From Candidatus Neomarinimicrobiota bacterium (GTDB lineage: Bacteria > Fidelibacterota > UBA2242 > B5-G15), in assembly GCA_017656425.1 (NCBI GenBank), contig JACDNV010000004.1, forward strand, positions 1 to 64,000: 64,000 bases of DNA, given 5' to 3'. Every line of letters starts with the position of its first letter. Positions within the stretch are counted from its first letter, which is position 1. A model generated the notes under the pieces. The model was not told the DNA's origin. It ran no database searches and saw only the letters and a program-made list of their open reading frames with translations. A program made the translations under genes and the position numbers. Positions 1-7,647 of the stretch are shown piece after piece.

Positions 1-47
1 GATTGGGGGTACCTTTCTTATTTTTATTCAAAATTTCAACAGAAAAT

Positions 48-620
48 TTAACAGATCCCAGTTGTGTTCTTATCTATAGCCACAAGTATCATATGAGACC
101 TGTAATCATCCGGGTTCAAAAAATACACATCACCTGTAGCTACCATCTCCAGTTTATACTTCATGGAAAGAGCCTGCGCTTTTCTTTCCTCGATACCACA
201 TCTTAGCTCAACAAAAAGATTCGTTTTTGGAATTACGTTAATAAGTCTTTCTATCACTCTTTCTTGATACGCGAGTACGAACAAACCCTCTCCATACCTT
301 TCAAGCAACCGAGCAATATTCCCATTTGCATCATAATGCACTTCCGTAAGAAGCCTGCACAAATTCTCATAACCCTGTTGGTTCTCCACAAGCAGCACAA
401 CCTCATCTGTATTATCCATAATAACATTTGAACCAGCAATCGGATTTATACACTCATCTTTAGCACGCTGAACAAAGTGTATAAAACCCCATATTCCATT
501 TACTTCCGTAAGAGCAAGATGAGTTTGACAAAACTCCTTTGCCCGTGCAATAAGTTCACTGGGTGAAGCAGTCCCCCTCATTTTGGAATAGGTAGAGTGA
601 ACATTAAGATGAGTAAACAT
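48..620 (-). CDS. dnaE2: DNA polymerase III alpha-type (DnaE2/ImuC-like), N-terminal PHP domain, truncated by frameshift at window edge
   Basis: The 190 visible residues are the PHP domain that opens C-family (DnaE) replicative and error-prone polymerases: a VHSTYS motif near the start, then A-SPSEL-ARAKE and LALTEVNGIWGF. The usual LTDHG metal-binding sequence reads LTEVNG, so the PHP metal site looks degenerate. Only the N-terminus lies in the window. The frame hits a TAA at 48-50, but another minus-strand frame is open from about position 73 to the left edge and reads GSVKFSVEILNKNKKG, a plausible continuation, so a 1-base indel between about 48 and 76 is likely (true mutation or sequencing error). 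It lies 23 bp downstream of the ImuB-like gene and behind lexA, which suggests the error-prone DnaE2/ImuC of an SOS mutasome. The alternative is the housekeeping dnaE; the context argues against that. Confidence 0.75.
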   Translation of the reverse strand: MFTHLNVHSTYSKMRGTASPSELIARAKEFCQTHLALTEVNGIWGFIHFVQRAKDECINPIAGSNVIMDNTDEVVLLVENQQGYENLCRLLTEVHYDANGNIARLLERYGEGLFVLAYQERVIERLINVIPKTNLFVELRCGIEERKAQALSMKYKLEMVATGDVYFLNPDDYRSHMILVAIDKNTTGIC

Positions 621-643
621 ATTCTACTTCCTTGCCCAAATCT

Positions 644-1825
644 TCAACCATACATTTCAGATGACTTTGTTTGGAAAACTTTAAGCTCAGAAGCTCTGAA
701 AATTGCTGAAAAACCGTATTTGTTTCTTATCCTGTCAACAACTATTGAAAGATTCCTATCCTTTTCAGGAAAAAAAATATTGAGCTGTCCCACATAGGGG
801 GCAAAATCCCATGCATCTATTAGAATAGACCTTATTCGATTTCGCCGATAATTTGCTCTGTGAAACAAGTCAATGCATACAGATATTACATAGCTATCAG
901 AATTTGACAAAAGCCTCCCTTTCTTCATCCCCTTAAAGCCATCAGAATAGTGAACCTCAACCTTTACACTGCGGGCAATCTGTTTCCTAATTCGGAGCTG
1001 ATATGCTACTTGTTCAGCTATACCTATGAATGCTGTCATCACACTATCTTCGTCGTTGGTATCTTCAGTTAGAACAGTCTGTTCCACTATATGCTCTTTT
1101 AAAGTCGGAGGTTTAACTGCAGAATTATCCTTACCATGGGACTCCATATAAAGCTTTCTGGAATAATTACGAAAGATAGCTTCAGAGGTCTGTCTGTCCT
1201 CTGTTATCTCCTGGATATTCTTTACTTTCTTAAGCAATAGGAAGCTTACTATTTTTTTTACATCGGGTAGAGAAACCGTGGGCAAGAAGCTGGATGCAAG
1301 AGGACTGAGAAATAGGGGTTCTTTTCCCTCCTCCACAAGATAGACATTCTCTGGTACTACAGCTGTAGAGATACAACTTACCAACTTATTTGTGCTTATC
1401 CTTATACGGCTGGACAGATTTACCTTTTCTAAAAGAGTTTTAGAAATAAGACAACCTGCGTCTACCGAACTTTTGTATATCCCATCCATTCCTGTCATGT
1501 CCACAAAAAATTGCCCATAGGAAAGTGGCTCTATTACAGGAGAGAAAGGTTTTATCATTCTGTAGATATATTCATGAATCTGAGCATACAAAGAGCGATT
1601 GAAGGGAAGAAAAATCACTCCCCTTGCAATTTTCTTTGCTGTTAATACTTTCAGTCCTGGTCTTATTCCTTCTTCCTCCGCCTCCGGAGAAGCAGACACA
1701 ACGGTACCATTCTGAGCGTTTGATGAAATAATGGCTATTGGCTTTTTACGTAGCCTTGCATCCAGCATTCTCTCTACCTGAATGCTAAAGTCTTTAACTC
1801 TTATATGAAATATCGAACGTTTCAT
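644..1825 (-). CDS. imuB: ImuB-like, catalytically inactive Y-family polymerase homologue
   Basis: At 393 residues this has the Y-family (DinB/UmuC) outline: an HIRVKDF...VER start, the LRKKPIAI segment and the SP-AEEEGIRPG finger motif. The catalytic acids are gone. The first Asp (in HVDMD-type motifs) is Arg9, and the SxDE pair is Gly104-Gln105 within SYGQFFVD. Loss of these residues is the known hallmark of ImuB, a non-catalytic scaffold that links the DnaE2/ImuC polymerase to the sliding clamp. A QLNIFF sequence at 347-352 fits the beta-clamp binding motif QLxLF and supports that role. The gene starts 3 bp after the lexA stop and is followed 23 bp later by a dnaE-type gene, so the three probably form one LexA-controlled operon. 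No imuA lies between lexA and this gene. I am sure of the family and fairly sure of the ImuB assignment. Confidence 0.8.
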   Translation of the reverse strand: MKRSIFHIRVKDFSIQVERMLDARLRKKPIAIISSNAQNGTVVSASPEAEEEGIRPGLKVLTAKKIARGVIFLPFNRSLYAQIHEYIYRMIKPFSPVIEPLSYGQFFVDMTGMDGIYKSSVDAGCLISKTLLEKVNLSSRIRISTNKLVSCISTAVVPENVYLVEEGKEPLFLSPLASSFLPTVSLPDVKKIVSFLLLKKVKNIQEITEDRQTSEAIFRNYSRKLYMESHGKDNSAVKPPTLKEHIVEQTVLTEDTNDEDSVMTAFIGIAEQVAYQLRIRKQIARSVKVEVHYSDGFKGMKKGRLLSNSDSYVISVCIDLFHRANYRRNRIRSILIDAWDFAPYVGQLNIFFPEKDRNLSIVVDRIRNKYGFSAIFRASELKVFQTKSSEMYG

Positions 1826-1828
1826 TTT

Positions 1829-2437
1829 TCATTTATATTTTCTAAAGACAAAAAGTACTACCCCAATTATTCTGAAATCATCTTCCGGTGCTACTTTTAT
1901 AATACTGTAAGCAGGATTCCTAGGATGTAGCTCTACCCCGTCTTTACTTGGATAATATCTTTTTAACGTAGCTTCTCCATTTATGAAAGCTACAACCGTC
2001 TGTCCTGGATATGCCGTGGCTCTTTTTCTTACAATGATAAAATCCCCGTCTTGAATATTATCTTCCACCATGGAATCACCTTTTACCCTAAGTACAAAGT
2101 TATCAGGATGAACATACGACAGGGGCACCTCTATATATTCCCTGTCTTCTATAGATTCAAGAGGCTTACCTGCGGATATCAAACCCAGAAGTGGCAGTCT
2201 ATAATTTTCCTCATCCTTATCCTCACTAACGTAAAGAGCCCTTTTTGCATTAAATCCACCACGTATAAGATAGCCATCTCTTTCAAGCTCCCTGACATAC
2301 CAGTTTACAGTCCCCAATGAACTAAACCCCAGTCCATTCATTATTTCAAAAAATGTCGGTGGTCTATCGTACTGTTTGATAAACCCTTTTACAAACCTTA
2401 AAAACCTTTCTTTCTTTGGCGATAATTTTCTCTTCAT
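1829..2437 (-). CDS. lexA: LexA repressor (S24 peptidase)
   Basis: The 202 residues match LexA in full. An N-terminal winged helix-turn-helix occupies about 1-70, with a PPTFFEI-NGLGFSS recognition region. The linker carries the Ala89-Gly90 self-cleavage site in LISAGKP. The C-terminal S24 domain has catalytic Ser122 in GDSMVEDNI and Lys159 in EATLKRYY. LexA represses SOS genes until RecA-stimulated self-cleavage inactivates it. It heads a minus-strand run of lexA, imuB-like and dnaE-like genes with 3 bp and 23 bp gaps, so it probably controls its own translesion-synthesis cassette. Direct and inverted repeats just upstream are candidate operators. Length and residues are normal for the family. 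Confidence 0.97.
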   Translation of the reverse strand: MKRKLSPKKERFLRFVKGFIKQYDRPPTFFEIMNGLGFSSLGTVNWYVRELERDGYLIRGGFNAKRALYVSEDKDEENYRLPLLGLISAGKPLESIEDREYIEVPLSYVHPDNFVLRVKGDSMVEDNIQDGDFIIVRKRATAYPGQTVVAFINGEATLKRYYPSKDGVELHPRNPAYSIIKVAPEDDFRIIGVVLFVFRKYK

Positions 2438-2446
2438 AATAAAACC

Positions 2447-2484
2447 CGTAAGTTTCTCGTAAGTAATATAAAAAGTTTATTACT
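2447..2484 (-). promoter_or_regulatory. Candidate LexA operator region (direct and inverted repeats)
   Basis: Immediately upstream of lexA are two copies of CGTAAGT (2447-2453 and 2458-2464), 11 bp apart, or one helical turn. They are followed by an inverted repeat AGTAATA-N9-TATTACT (2462-2468 and 2478-2484). LexA genes are normally autoregulated, so either element could be the operator. Neither matches the Gram-positive GAAC-GTTC box nor the Proteobacterial CTGT-N8-ACAG box. The assignment is inference from position. Confidence 0.4.
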
Positions 2485-2568
2485 ATTTTTCCAGCCGAAA
2501 ATTCAAAAAAATGAAAAAATATTCTTTAAAGTACCGCTGATACGAGGCGATACTTTCTATGTTATTTT

Positions 2569-3213
2569 TTATGTTGAATGAATATGCAATTTTTCCAGTA
2601 GCTTGTTATTAAACCAGCCTATCTTTTTATCCTTTAAAACTTTTGCCATAATTGTTACCACTCTACCAACATTAGCAGCATCAAGAACTCTATTTTCTTC
2701 CTCATCCAATAATCTATTAGAATTTTTATATGCAAGTGCCCATGGTGGTATAGAAAATCCCATGGAATTTAAAACAGCATATAAATTGGATATCACAGAT
2801 ATACAACCAGAATCATTCCCAGCTGCTATAATACCTGCAACTTTCCCCTCAGTAGGACAATTTCCCTCAATAAAGATTGAATTTTCAAAAATTGTCATTC
2901 TGTCAATAAGGTTCTTTACTGGAGCTGATACATTATACCAATATATTGGAGAAGCTATAATCAATCCATCAGCTTTTATAATTTCATCATACAAAAGCTT
3001 CATATCATCTTCAATTTCACACGGATATTTACACCTCAATAAATCATCGCAAAGACACCCCTTACATTGCTTTATTTCATAATCATAAAGATGATAAATT
3101 TTTGTATTAGCACCTTCATACTCCGCAGCCTTAAGAGCAACAGACAACATTTTCATCGTATTTCCATTTTTTCTTGGAGAGCCATTAAATCCTACAATAA
3201 AAACTTCAGACAT
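2569..3213 (-). CDS. Flavodoxin-like NAD(P)H:FMN oxidoreductase, possibly an iron-sulfur flavoprotein
   Basis: The 214-residue protein has the flavodoxin-fold FMN phosphate loop GSPRKNGNT at 11-19 and the ring-binding segment SPIYWYNVSAPVKNLIDR, both typical of the NADPH-dependent FMN reductase family. Five cysteines cluster at 50, 53, 55, 61 and 65. Compact cysteine motifs of this kind bind a 4Fe-4S cluster in archaeal and clostridial iron-sulfur flavoproteins, so an ISF-type electron carrier is likely. The start is supported by a GGGGGAAAG ribosome binding site. It lies 49 bp downstream of plsX on the same strand and may be read with it. The substrate cannot be told from sequence. Confidence 0.85.
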   Translation of the reverse strand: MSEVFIVGFNGSPRKNGNTMKMLSVALKAAEYEGANTKIYHLYDYEIKQCKGCLCDDLLRCKYPCEIEDDMKLLYDEIIKADGLIIASPIYWYNVSAPVKNLIDRMTIFENSIFIEGNCPTEGKVAGIIAAGNDSGCISVISNLYAVLNSMGFSIPPWALAYKNSNRLLDEEENRVLDAANVGRVVTIMAKVLKDKKIGWFNNKLLEKLHIHST

Positions 3214-3262
3214 GGCTTTCCCCCACTGAAATGTAATTAATTAGTATTAATCTAAATTAGAA

Positions 3263-4348
3263 TTATTCTTTTATTTGCTCAGTTAATTTATTATAACTGC
3301 TTATCTCATCTTTAATCTTTTCAGGAATATGCTTCATATGTGATCTTGCAGCTACAAGAATTGCATTTGTTACTGCTTTGGCTTTCGATCTTCCATGAGC
3401 TTTTATTATTATTTTCTTAAACCCTAAGATTGGTGCGCCGCCATACTCAGAATAATCTACTGCTTGTTTGATCTGCTTTAGACCACTGGAAAGAGCAATA
3501 AGACCTAACTTCCATATAAATTTTCTTTTAAAAGCATACCTTCCGAAATGACTTAGAATATCAGCCATTCCCTCAATAGTTTTCATAACAATATTCCCAA
3601 CATAACCCTCAGTCACGACAATATCAGCATATCCTTTTAAAATTTCATGCCCTTCTATGTTACCTATGAAATTCAATCCATCAAGAGACGCCAATATTTT
3701 ATATGTCCTACTCAGTATATCTCCACCTTTATATTCTTCCTTTCCTATATTTAACAGCGCGATTGTAGGATCTTTTAATCCCTTTAGTTCACCAAAATAA
3801 ATTTTTCCCATTATAGCAAATTGTACAAGGTCTTCGGGATTGCAATGAACATTAGCACCAACATCAAGCAGTAGAGAAAATGGTTCCGGTCTTGCCTGAG
3901 CATTTTGAGTTGGAAATACAGTAGCTATTGCAGTTTTTTTAACTCCAGGTATTCTCGAAATGTGTTTCGCACATGATAATACATAAGCTCCTGTATTTCC
4001 TGCCGATACTAAGCTGTCAGCTTTACCCTCATTTGTAATACTTGCAGCAATCAACATTGAAGCTTTTGGATTCCTCAAGATTCCCAGTCTGGGAGTTTCC
4101 TCATTTGTAATTCTTTGATCAGTATGTATAATATCTATCCGATTTTTTTTATATTCACACTCATCCAATATTTCTTTTATTTTCTTTTCATCTCCAACCA
4201 GTATTATGTTTACATCACTCCTCAATGTTGCATCAGCGGCACCGCGTACTATCTCACCAGGGGCATAATCACCACCCATTGCGTCGACTGCAACAATAGC
4301 ACCATTTACCCTTATATACTCCTCATTACTTTTTTTCTTATACCACAC
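3263..4348 (-). CDS. plsX: Phosphate acyltransferase PlsX
   Basis: PlsX makes acyl-phosphate from acyl-ACP for the PlsY route of membrane phospholipid synthesis. The protein shows the family signature VDAMGGDYAP near the N-terminus, VSAGNTGAYV in the middle, and the GGAPILGFKKIIIKAHGRSK segment near the C-terminus. At 361 residues it is slightly long because the only usable start is a GTG about 20 codons before the conserved core. A GAGGAG sits inside this extension, so translation may really begin nearer VNGAIVAVDAMGG, perhaps from a non-standard codon. The usual neighbours rpmF, fabH and fabD are absent here; instead it sits between tldE and a flavodoxin-like gene. Confidence 0.95.
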   Translation of the reverse strand: MWYKKKSNEEYIRVNGAIVAVDAMGGDYAPGEIVRGAADATLRSDVNIILVGDEKKIKEILDECEYKKNRIDIIHTDQRITNEETPRLGILRNPKASMLIAASITNEGKADSLVSAGNTGAYVLSCAKHISRIPGVKKTAIATVFPTQNAQARPEPFSLLLDVGANVHCNPEDLVQFAIMGKIYFGELKGLKDPTIALLNIGKEEYKGGDILSRTYKILASLDGLNFIGNIEGHEILKGYADIVVTEGYVGNIVMKTIEGMADILSHFGRYAFKRKFIWKLGLIALSSGLKQIKQAVDYSEYGGAPILGFKKIIIKAHGRSKAKAVTNAILVAARSHMKHIPEKIKDEISSYNKLTEQIKE

Positions 4349-4421
4349 TTTTAGTTTTACCTAAGATCAAAAATCCCTCTAACCGAAAATATACTAAATC
4401 CCCATGAAAATAATAAGAAGG

Positions 4422-5768
4422 TTAACTTCCACTTACTATGAGACCATCCACAAGTATGGTAGGTGAACTTATATTATCGCGGAATTCTAAATCACTCCCC
4501 ACCATCTTTATATTTTGGAGCATATCGAGTACATTTCCCGATACTGTAAATTCATGGACTGGATAACTCAGCTTCCCATTTTCAATCCATATACCTTCAG
4601 CACCTCTTGAATAATCACCTGTAACATAATTTACACCAGTCCAATGAACATGGGTTAAATATAACCCATTTTCGACTGAAGCAATAATATCTTCCTTCCT
4701 TACATCTCCCTTTTCAAGATAAAAGTTTGTAATTCCCGAAGATGGAACCGAACCTATTGATCTTACGGCACTTCCTGTTAATGGATGATTCAATTTTCTA
4801 GCTGAATAAGAATCGCACAGATAACTCCTTAAAACCCCATCCTCAACTATAACATTTTTCCTACTTACAACTCCTTCATCATCAAATGGCCTAGAACCTA
4901 ATCCAGCATGTAGTAAAGGATCATCAATGAGTTGAACTTTGTCTGTGCCTATAACTTCTCCAAGTTTATCCGCTAAAAATGAGCCTTTCATAAACACTCT
5001 GGAACCAAGCACACAGGTTGCTACAATCCCTATTAAGTCTGTAGCAACATCAGGATCAAAAACGACCGGAACCTGAGATGTCTTCGGTTTTTTTGCTCCA
5101 AGCTTTCTTATTGCTCTTTCTGCCGCCTTTTTTGCCACAGAACCAATAGACTCCAGGTTTTTATAAAATCTACTCTTTGTATACCAGTAATCGGTTTGCC
5201 TAGAACCATTTCTTTCCGCTACAAGTACTAGACTCATCGAATAATTCGTCGTGGAATACCCATCAACAAAACCTTTTGTCGAGCCTATAACTATATTGGA
5301 TACAGAATCACTCCACTGTGCTCCTTCAGAATTTTTAATTAACGGACTATATTTGAATCCTTCTTCCTCAAGCTCTCTAACCATTCTTATTTTATCTTCA
5401 GTAGGTATTACCTCAATTAACCTATCATAAGTATTTATCTCCCTTGTTGATCTGCCAATTAATTCCCCATCCGGTAAACCGACATAACTGTCCTCGCTCA
5501 TATATTCCAGCATATCTATCATTTTTAAAATTTGTTCTTTTACTTTCTCCTTTGAAAAATCATTGCTGAATGTTACACCACATTTTTTACCTTTTATTAT
5601 TCTTAAACCAATTCCCTTTGGATTAGAAAATCTTAGCTCTTCTATCTTTCCTCTTCTTATTTTTACATGATGACTTTTTGATTCAATAATTATTAAATCA
5701 GCTTCGTCAACTCCCTCACCGCGAATAACTTTTAAAACAAATTCAGCAAAATCTTTTAGTTCATTCAT
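4422..5768 (-). CDS. pmbA: TldE/PmbA, metalloprotease partner subunit
   Basis: This 448-residue protein belongs to the TldD/PmbA (U62) family and lacks the HExxxH zinc motif, as TldE/PmbA subunits do. Recognisable family segments are the RRGKIEELRFSNPKGIGLRI start, GLGSRPFDDEGV and GVNYVTGDYSRGAEGIWIEN near the C-terminus. Known TldD-TldE pairs form a heterodimeric protease in which TldE shapes the active cavity. They degrade unfolded peptides and mature some ribosomal peptides such as microcin B17. It starts 8 bp after the tldD stop, so the two are co-translated. No modified-peptide precursor is visible nearby. Confidence 0.93.
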   Translation of the reverse strand: MNELKDFAEFVLKVIRGEGVDEADLIIIESKSHHVKIRRGKIEELRFSNPKGIGLRIIKGKKCGVTFSNDFSKEKVKEQILKMIDMLEYMSEDSYVGLPDGELIGRSTREINTYDRLIEVIPTEDKIRMVRELEEEGFKYSPLIKNSEGAQWSDSVSNIVIGSTKGFVDGYSTTNYSMSLVLVAERNGSRQTDYWYTKSRFYKNLESIGSVAKKAAERAIRKLGAKKPKTSQVPVVFDPDVATDLIGIVATCVLGSRVFMKGSFLADKLGEVIGTDKVQLIDDPLLHAGLGSRPFDDEGVVSRKNVIVEDGVLRSYLCDSYSARKLNHPLTGSAVRSIGSVPSSGITNFYLEKGDVRKEDIIASVENGLYLTHVHWTGVNYVTGDYSRGAEGIWIENGKLSYPVHEFTVSGNVLDMLQNIKMVGSDLEFRDNISSPTILVDGLIVSGS

Positions 5769-5776
5769 AATTACCC

Positions 5777-7189
5777 CTAAATCTTTGTACCTCCAATAGT
5801 AATACCACTTACCTTAACGGTTGGCATTCCAATACCTACTGGTACTCTCTGATCGTTTTTGCCACATGTCCAACCTCCCTTGGAAAAAACCAGATCGTTC
5901 CCAACCATCTCAACTTTCTTCAAAATATCGGGACCATTACCAATTAACGTAACATCTCTAAGTGGGACTGTTAATTTACCATTTTCTATTAAATACGCTT
6001 CTGATACACCAAATGTAAAATCACCATTTACAATATCAACCTGCCCACCCGCAAACCTTTTTGCATATATGCCAAATTTCACAGAGGAAATTATTTCATC
6101 GGGATCATAATCCCCGGGTTTCATAAAAATATTTGTCATTCTCGGAATAGGAGGATATTTATATGATTCTCTTCTGCCATTACCAGTAGCATGCATATCC
6201 ATTAGTCGTGCGGACATTATATCATGAATATACCCTCTCAAGATACCATTCTCAATCATTACAGTCTCTTCTGGAAGAGTACCCTCATCGTCTATGTTTA
6301 TAGAACCCCTTAAATTTGGTATTATTCCACTATCTATAATAGTACATTTATCTGATGCTACTTTCTCACCAATTTTACCAGAGTAATTTGACAGCTTTTT
6401 TCTTGCAAAATCAGCCTCCAATCCATGCCCTATTGCTTCATGAAGTAGTATGCCACTCTCACCCGGACCCAGGACGACAACATGAGTACCTGCTGGTGAT
6501 GGTTTTGCATCAAGATTTGTCACAGCAATTCGAGCCACTTCCTGACCTAACCATGATGGCGAATTCTCATCAAGAGAATAAAATTCAAGCCCTACTCTCC
6601 CACCGAGCGCCAGTCCAGCTCCTTGCCTATTCCTTCCATTTTCTGCTACACAATAACAAGTCAATAAAACGAGGGGCTGTATATCTTCAAAGTATCTACC
6701 TTCAACATCAACATATATAATCTTCCTTGTTTCTTCATTAAAAGTTACGCTCACTTTAGTAATTTTGTTATCATATTTTCTAGCAGACGAATTAACTAAG
6801 TTTAGTAATTCAATTTTTGAATCAATCGATTCATCAGTCGACAATTGCTTTACACTGTATAAATTTCGTTTTCTAGTTCTTTGTATTGGAGCAATATTAA
6901 CTGAACCTCTATTCATAGCTATCTGAGAAGCATTTAATGCCGCCTCTTTTAAGTTTTTAAAATTTATCTCTTCTGTATATGAGTATCCAACCTGTTCCCC
7001 ATCCACGACTCTTATGCCCGCCCCAGCTGAGATTCCCGAGGAAACAGATTTTATTAAATCTTCTTCCATTTTTACGGTGGATGCAATCTTATATTCAAAA
7101 TATATATCTGCATGTTCACCACCACGAGACAAGGCAAAATTGAGAATCTTTTTTATCTCACTTTTCGTAATTCCGAATAACTCTTCCAT
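5777..7189 (-). CDS. tldD: TldD zinc metalloprotease subunit
   Basis: TldD is the catalytic half of the TldD/TldE protease. The zinc motif HEAIGHGLEAD is present (His250, Glu251, His255), with the downstream GTLPEETVMIENGILRGY segment and the C-terminal G-GMPTVKVSGITIGG end. I start the gene at the ATG at 7187-7189, giving 470 residues: a GGGAG ribosome binding site lies 8 bases upstream and the conserved MEELFGITKSEI begins there. An upstream start at 7231 would add 14 residues but has no ribosome binding site. The next gene downstream, pmbA, follows after 8 bp. Confidence 0.94.
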   Translation of the reverse strand: MEELFGITKSEIKKILNFALSRGGEHADIYFEYKIASTVKMEEDLIKSVSSGISAGAGIRVVDGEQVGYSYTEEINFKNLKEAALNASQIAMNRGSVNIAPIQRTRKRNLYSVKQLSTDESIDSKIELLNLVNSSARKYDNKITKVSVTFNEETRKIIYVDVEGRYFEDIQPLVLLTCYCVAENGRNRQGAGLALGGRVGLEFYSLDENSPSWLGQEVARIAVTNLDAKPSPAGTHVVVLGPGESGILLHEAIGHGLEADFARKKLSNYSGKIGEKVASDKCTIIDSGIIPNLRGSINIDDEGTLPEETVMIENGILRGYIHDIMSARLMDMHATGNGRRESYKYPPIPRMTNIFMKPGDYDPDEIISSVKFGIYAKRFAGGQVDIVNGDFTFGVSEAYLIENGKLTVPLRDVTLIGNGPDILKKVEMVGNDLVFSKGGWTCGKNDQRVPVGIGMPTVKVSGITIGGTKI

Positions 7190-7647
7190 ATCCTTAAACT
7201 CCCAACAATTAAATTGAATGACTATAAGCAATTTATTTTATCAAATTAAATGGTTTTTAACAAACACTTTATTATAACCTCACTTTTATTTAAGAAAGGT
7301 CCAAATCAGGTCTTAAAATATTCATGTGTTTTTAAACTTTTCCAATAGTATTAAAATATTGGGATTTATGTATTTATATTCTATCGTATCTATTTGGTAA
7401 CATCAGTATAATAAGTTTATCAACTCGGCAATTCCTCCATTTCTATCGGCATTATTTATATGCTATAAGGAAACAGGTTTCGAATTGATTGTGTTCGATA
7501 AAATCCCCTGGGCAATCGATAATATTCTTAATGTCAACATGTATGTTATTCTAAATTTTAAATTATAATTACTCTTTCGTTAAAACGAAAGAGTTTTATA
7601 ATTGTTACCTTATCAATAATTTAATAGATCTAAATTATGAGGTCTTT
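7190..7647. other. Divergent intergenic region
   Basis: About 460 bp of AT-rich DNA separate tldD (minus) from the GH3 gene (plus). It should hold both promoters. The only strong structure I see is the palindrome at 7571-7594. I find no open frame or RNA gene. Confidence 0.6.
7571..7594 (+). terminator. Perfect 11-bp palindromic hairpin, terminator- or attenuator-like
   Basis: ACTCTTTCGTT and AACGAAAGAGT form a perfect stem around AA, or a 9-bp stem with a TTAAAA loop, followed by TTTATAATT on the plus strand. It looks like an intrinsic terminator but no gene lies upstream on that strand. It sits 53 bp before the GH3 start, so an attenuator in the leader, the end of an unseen small RNA, or a repressor operator are all possible. 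Confidence 0.5.
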
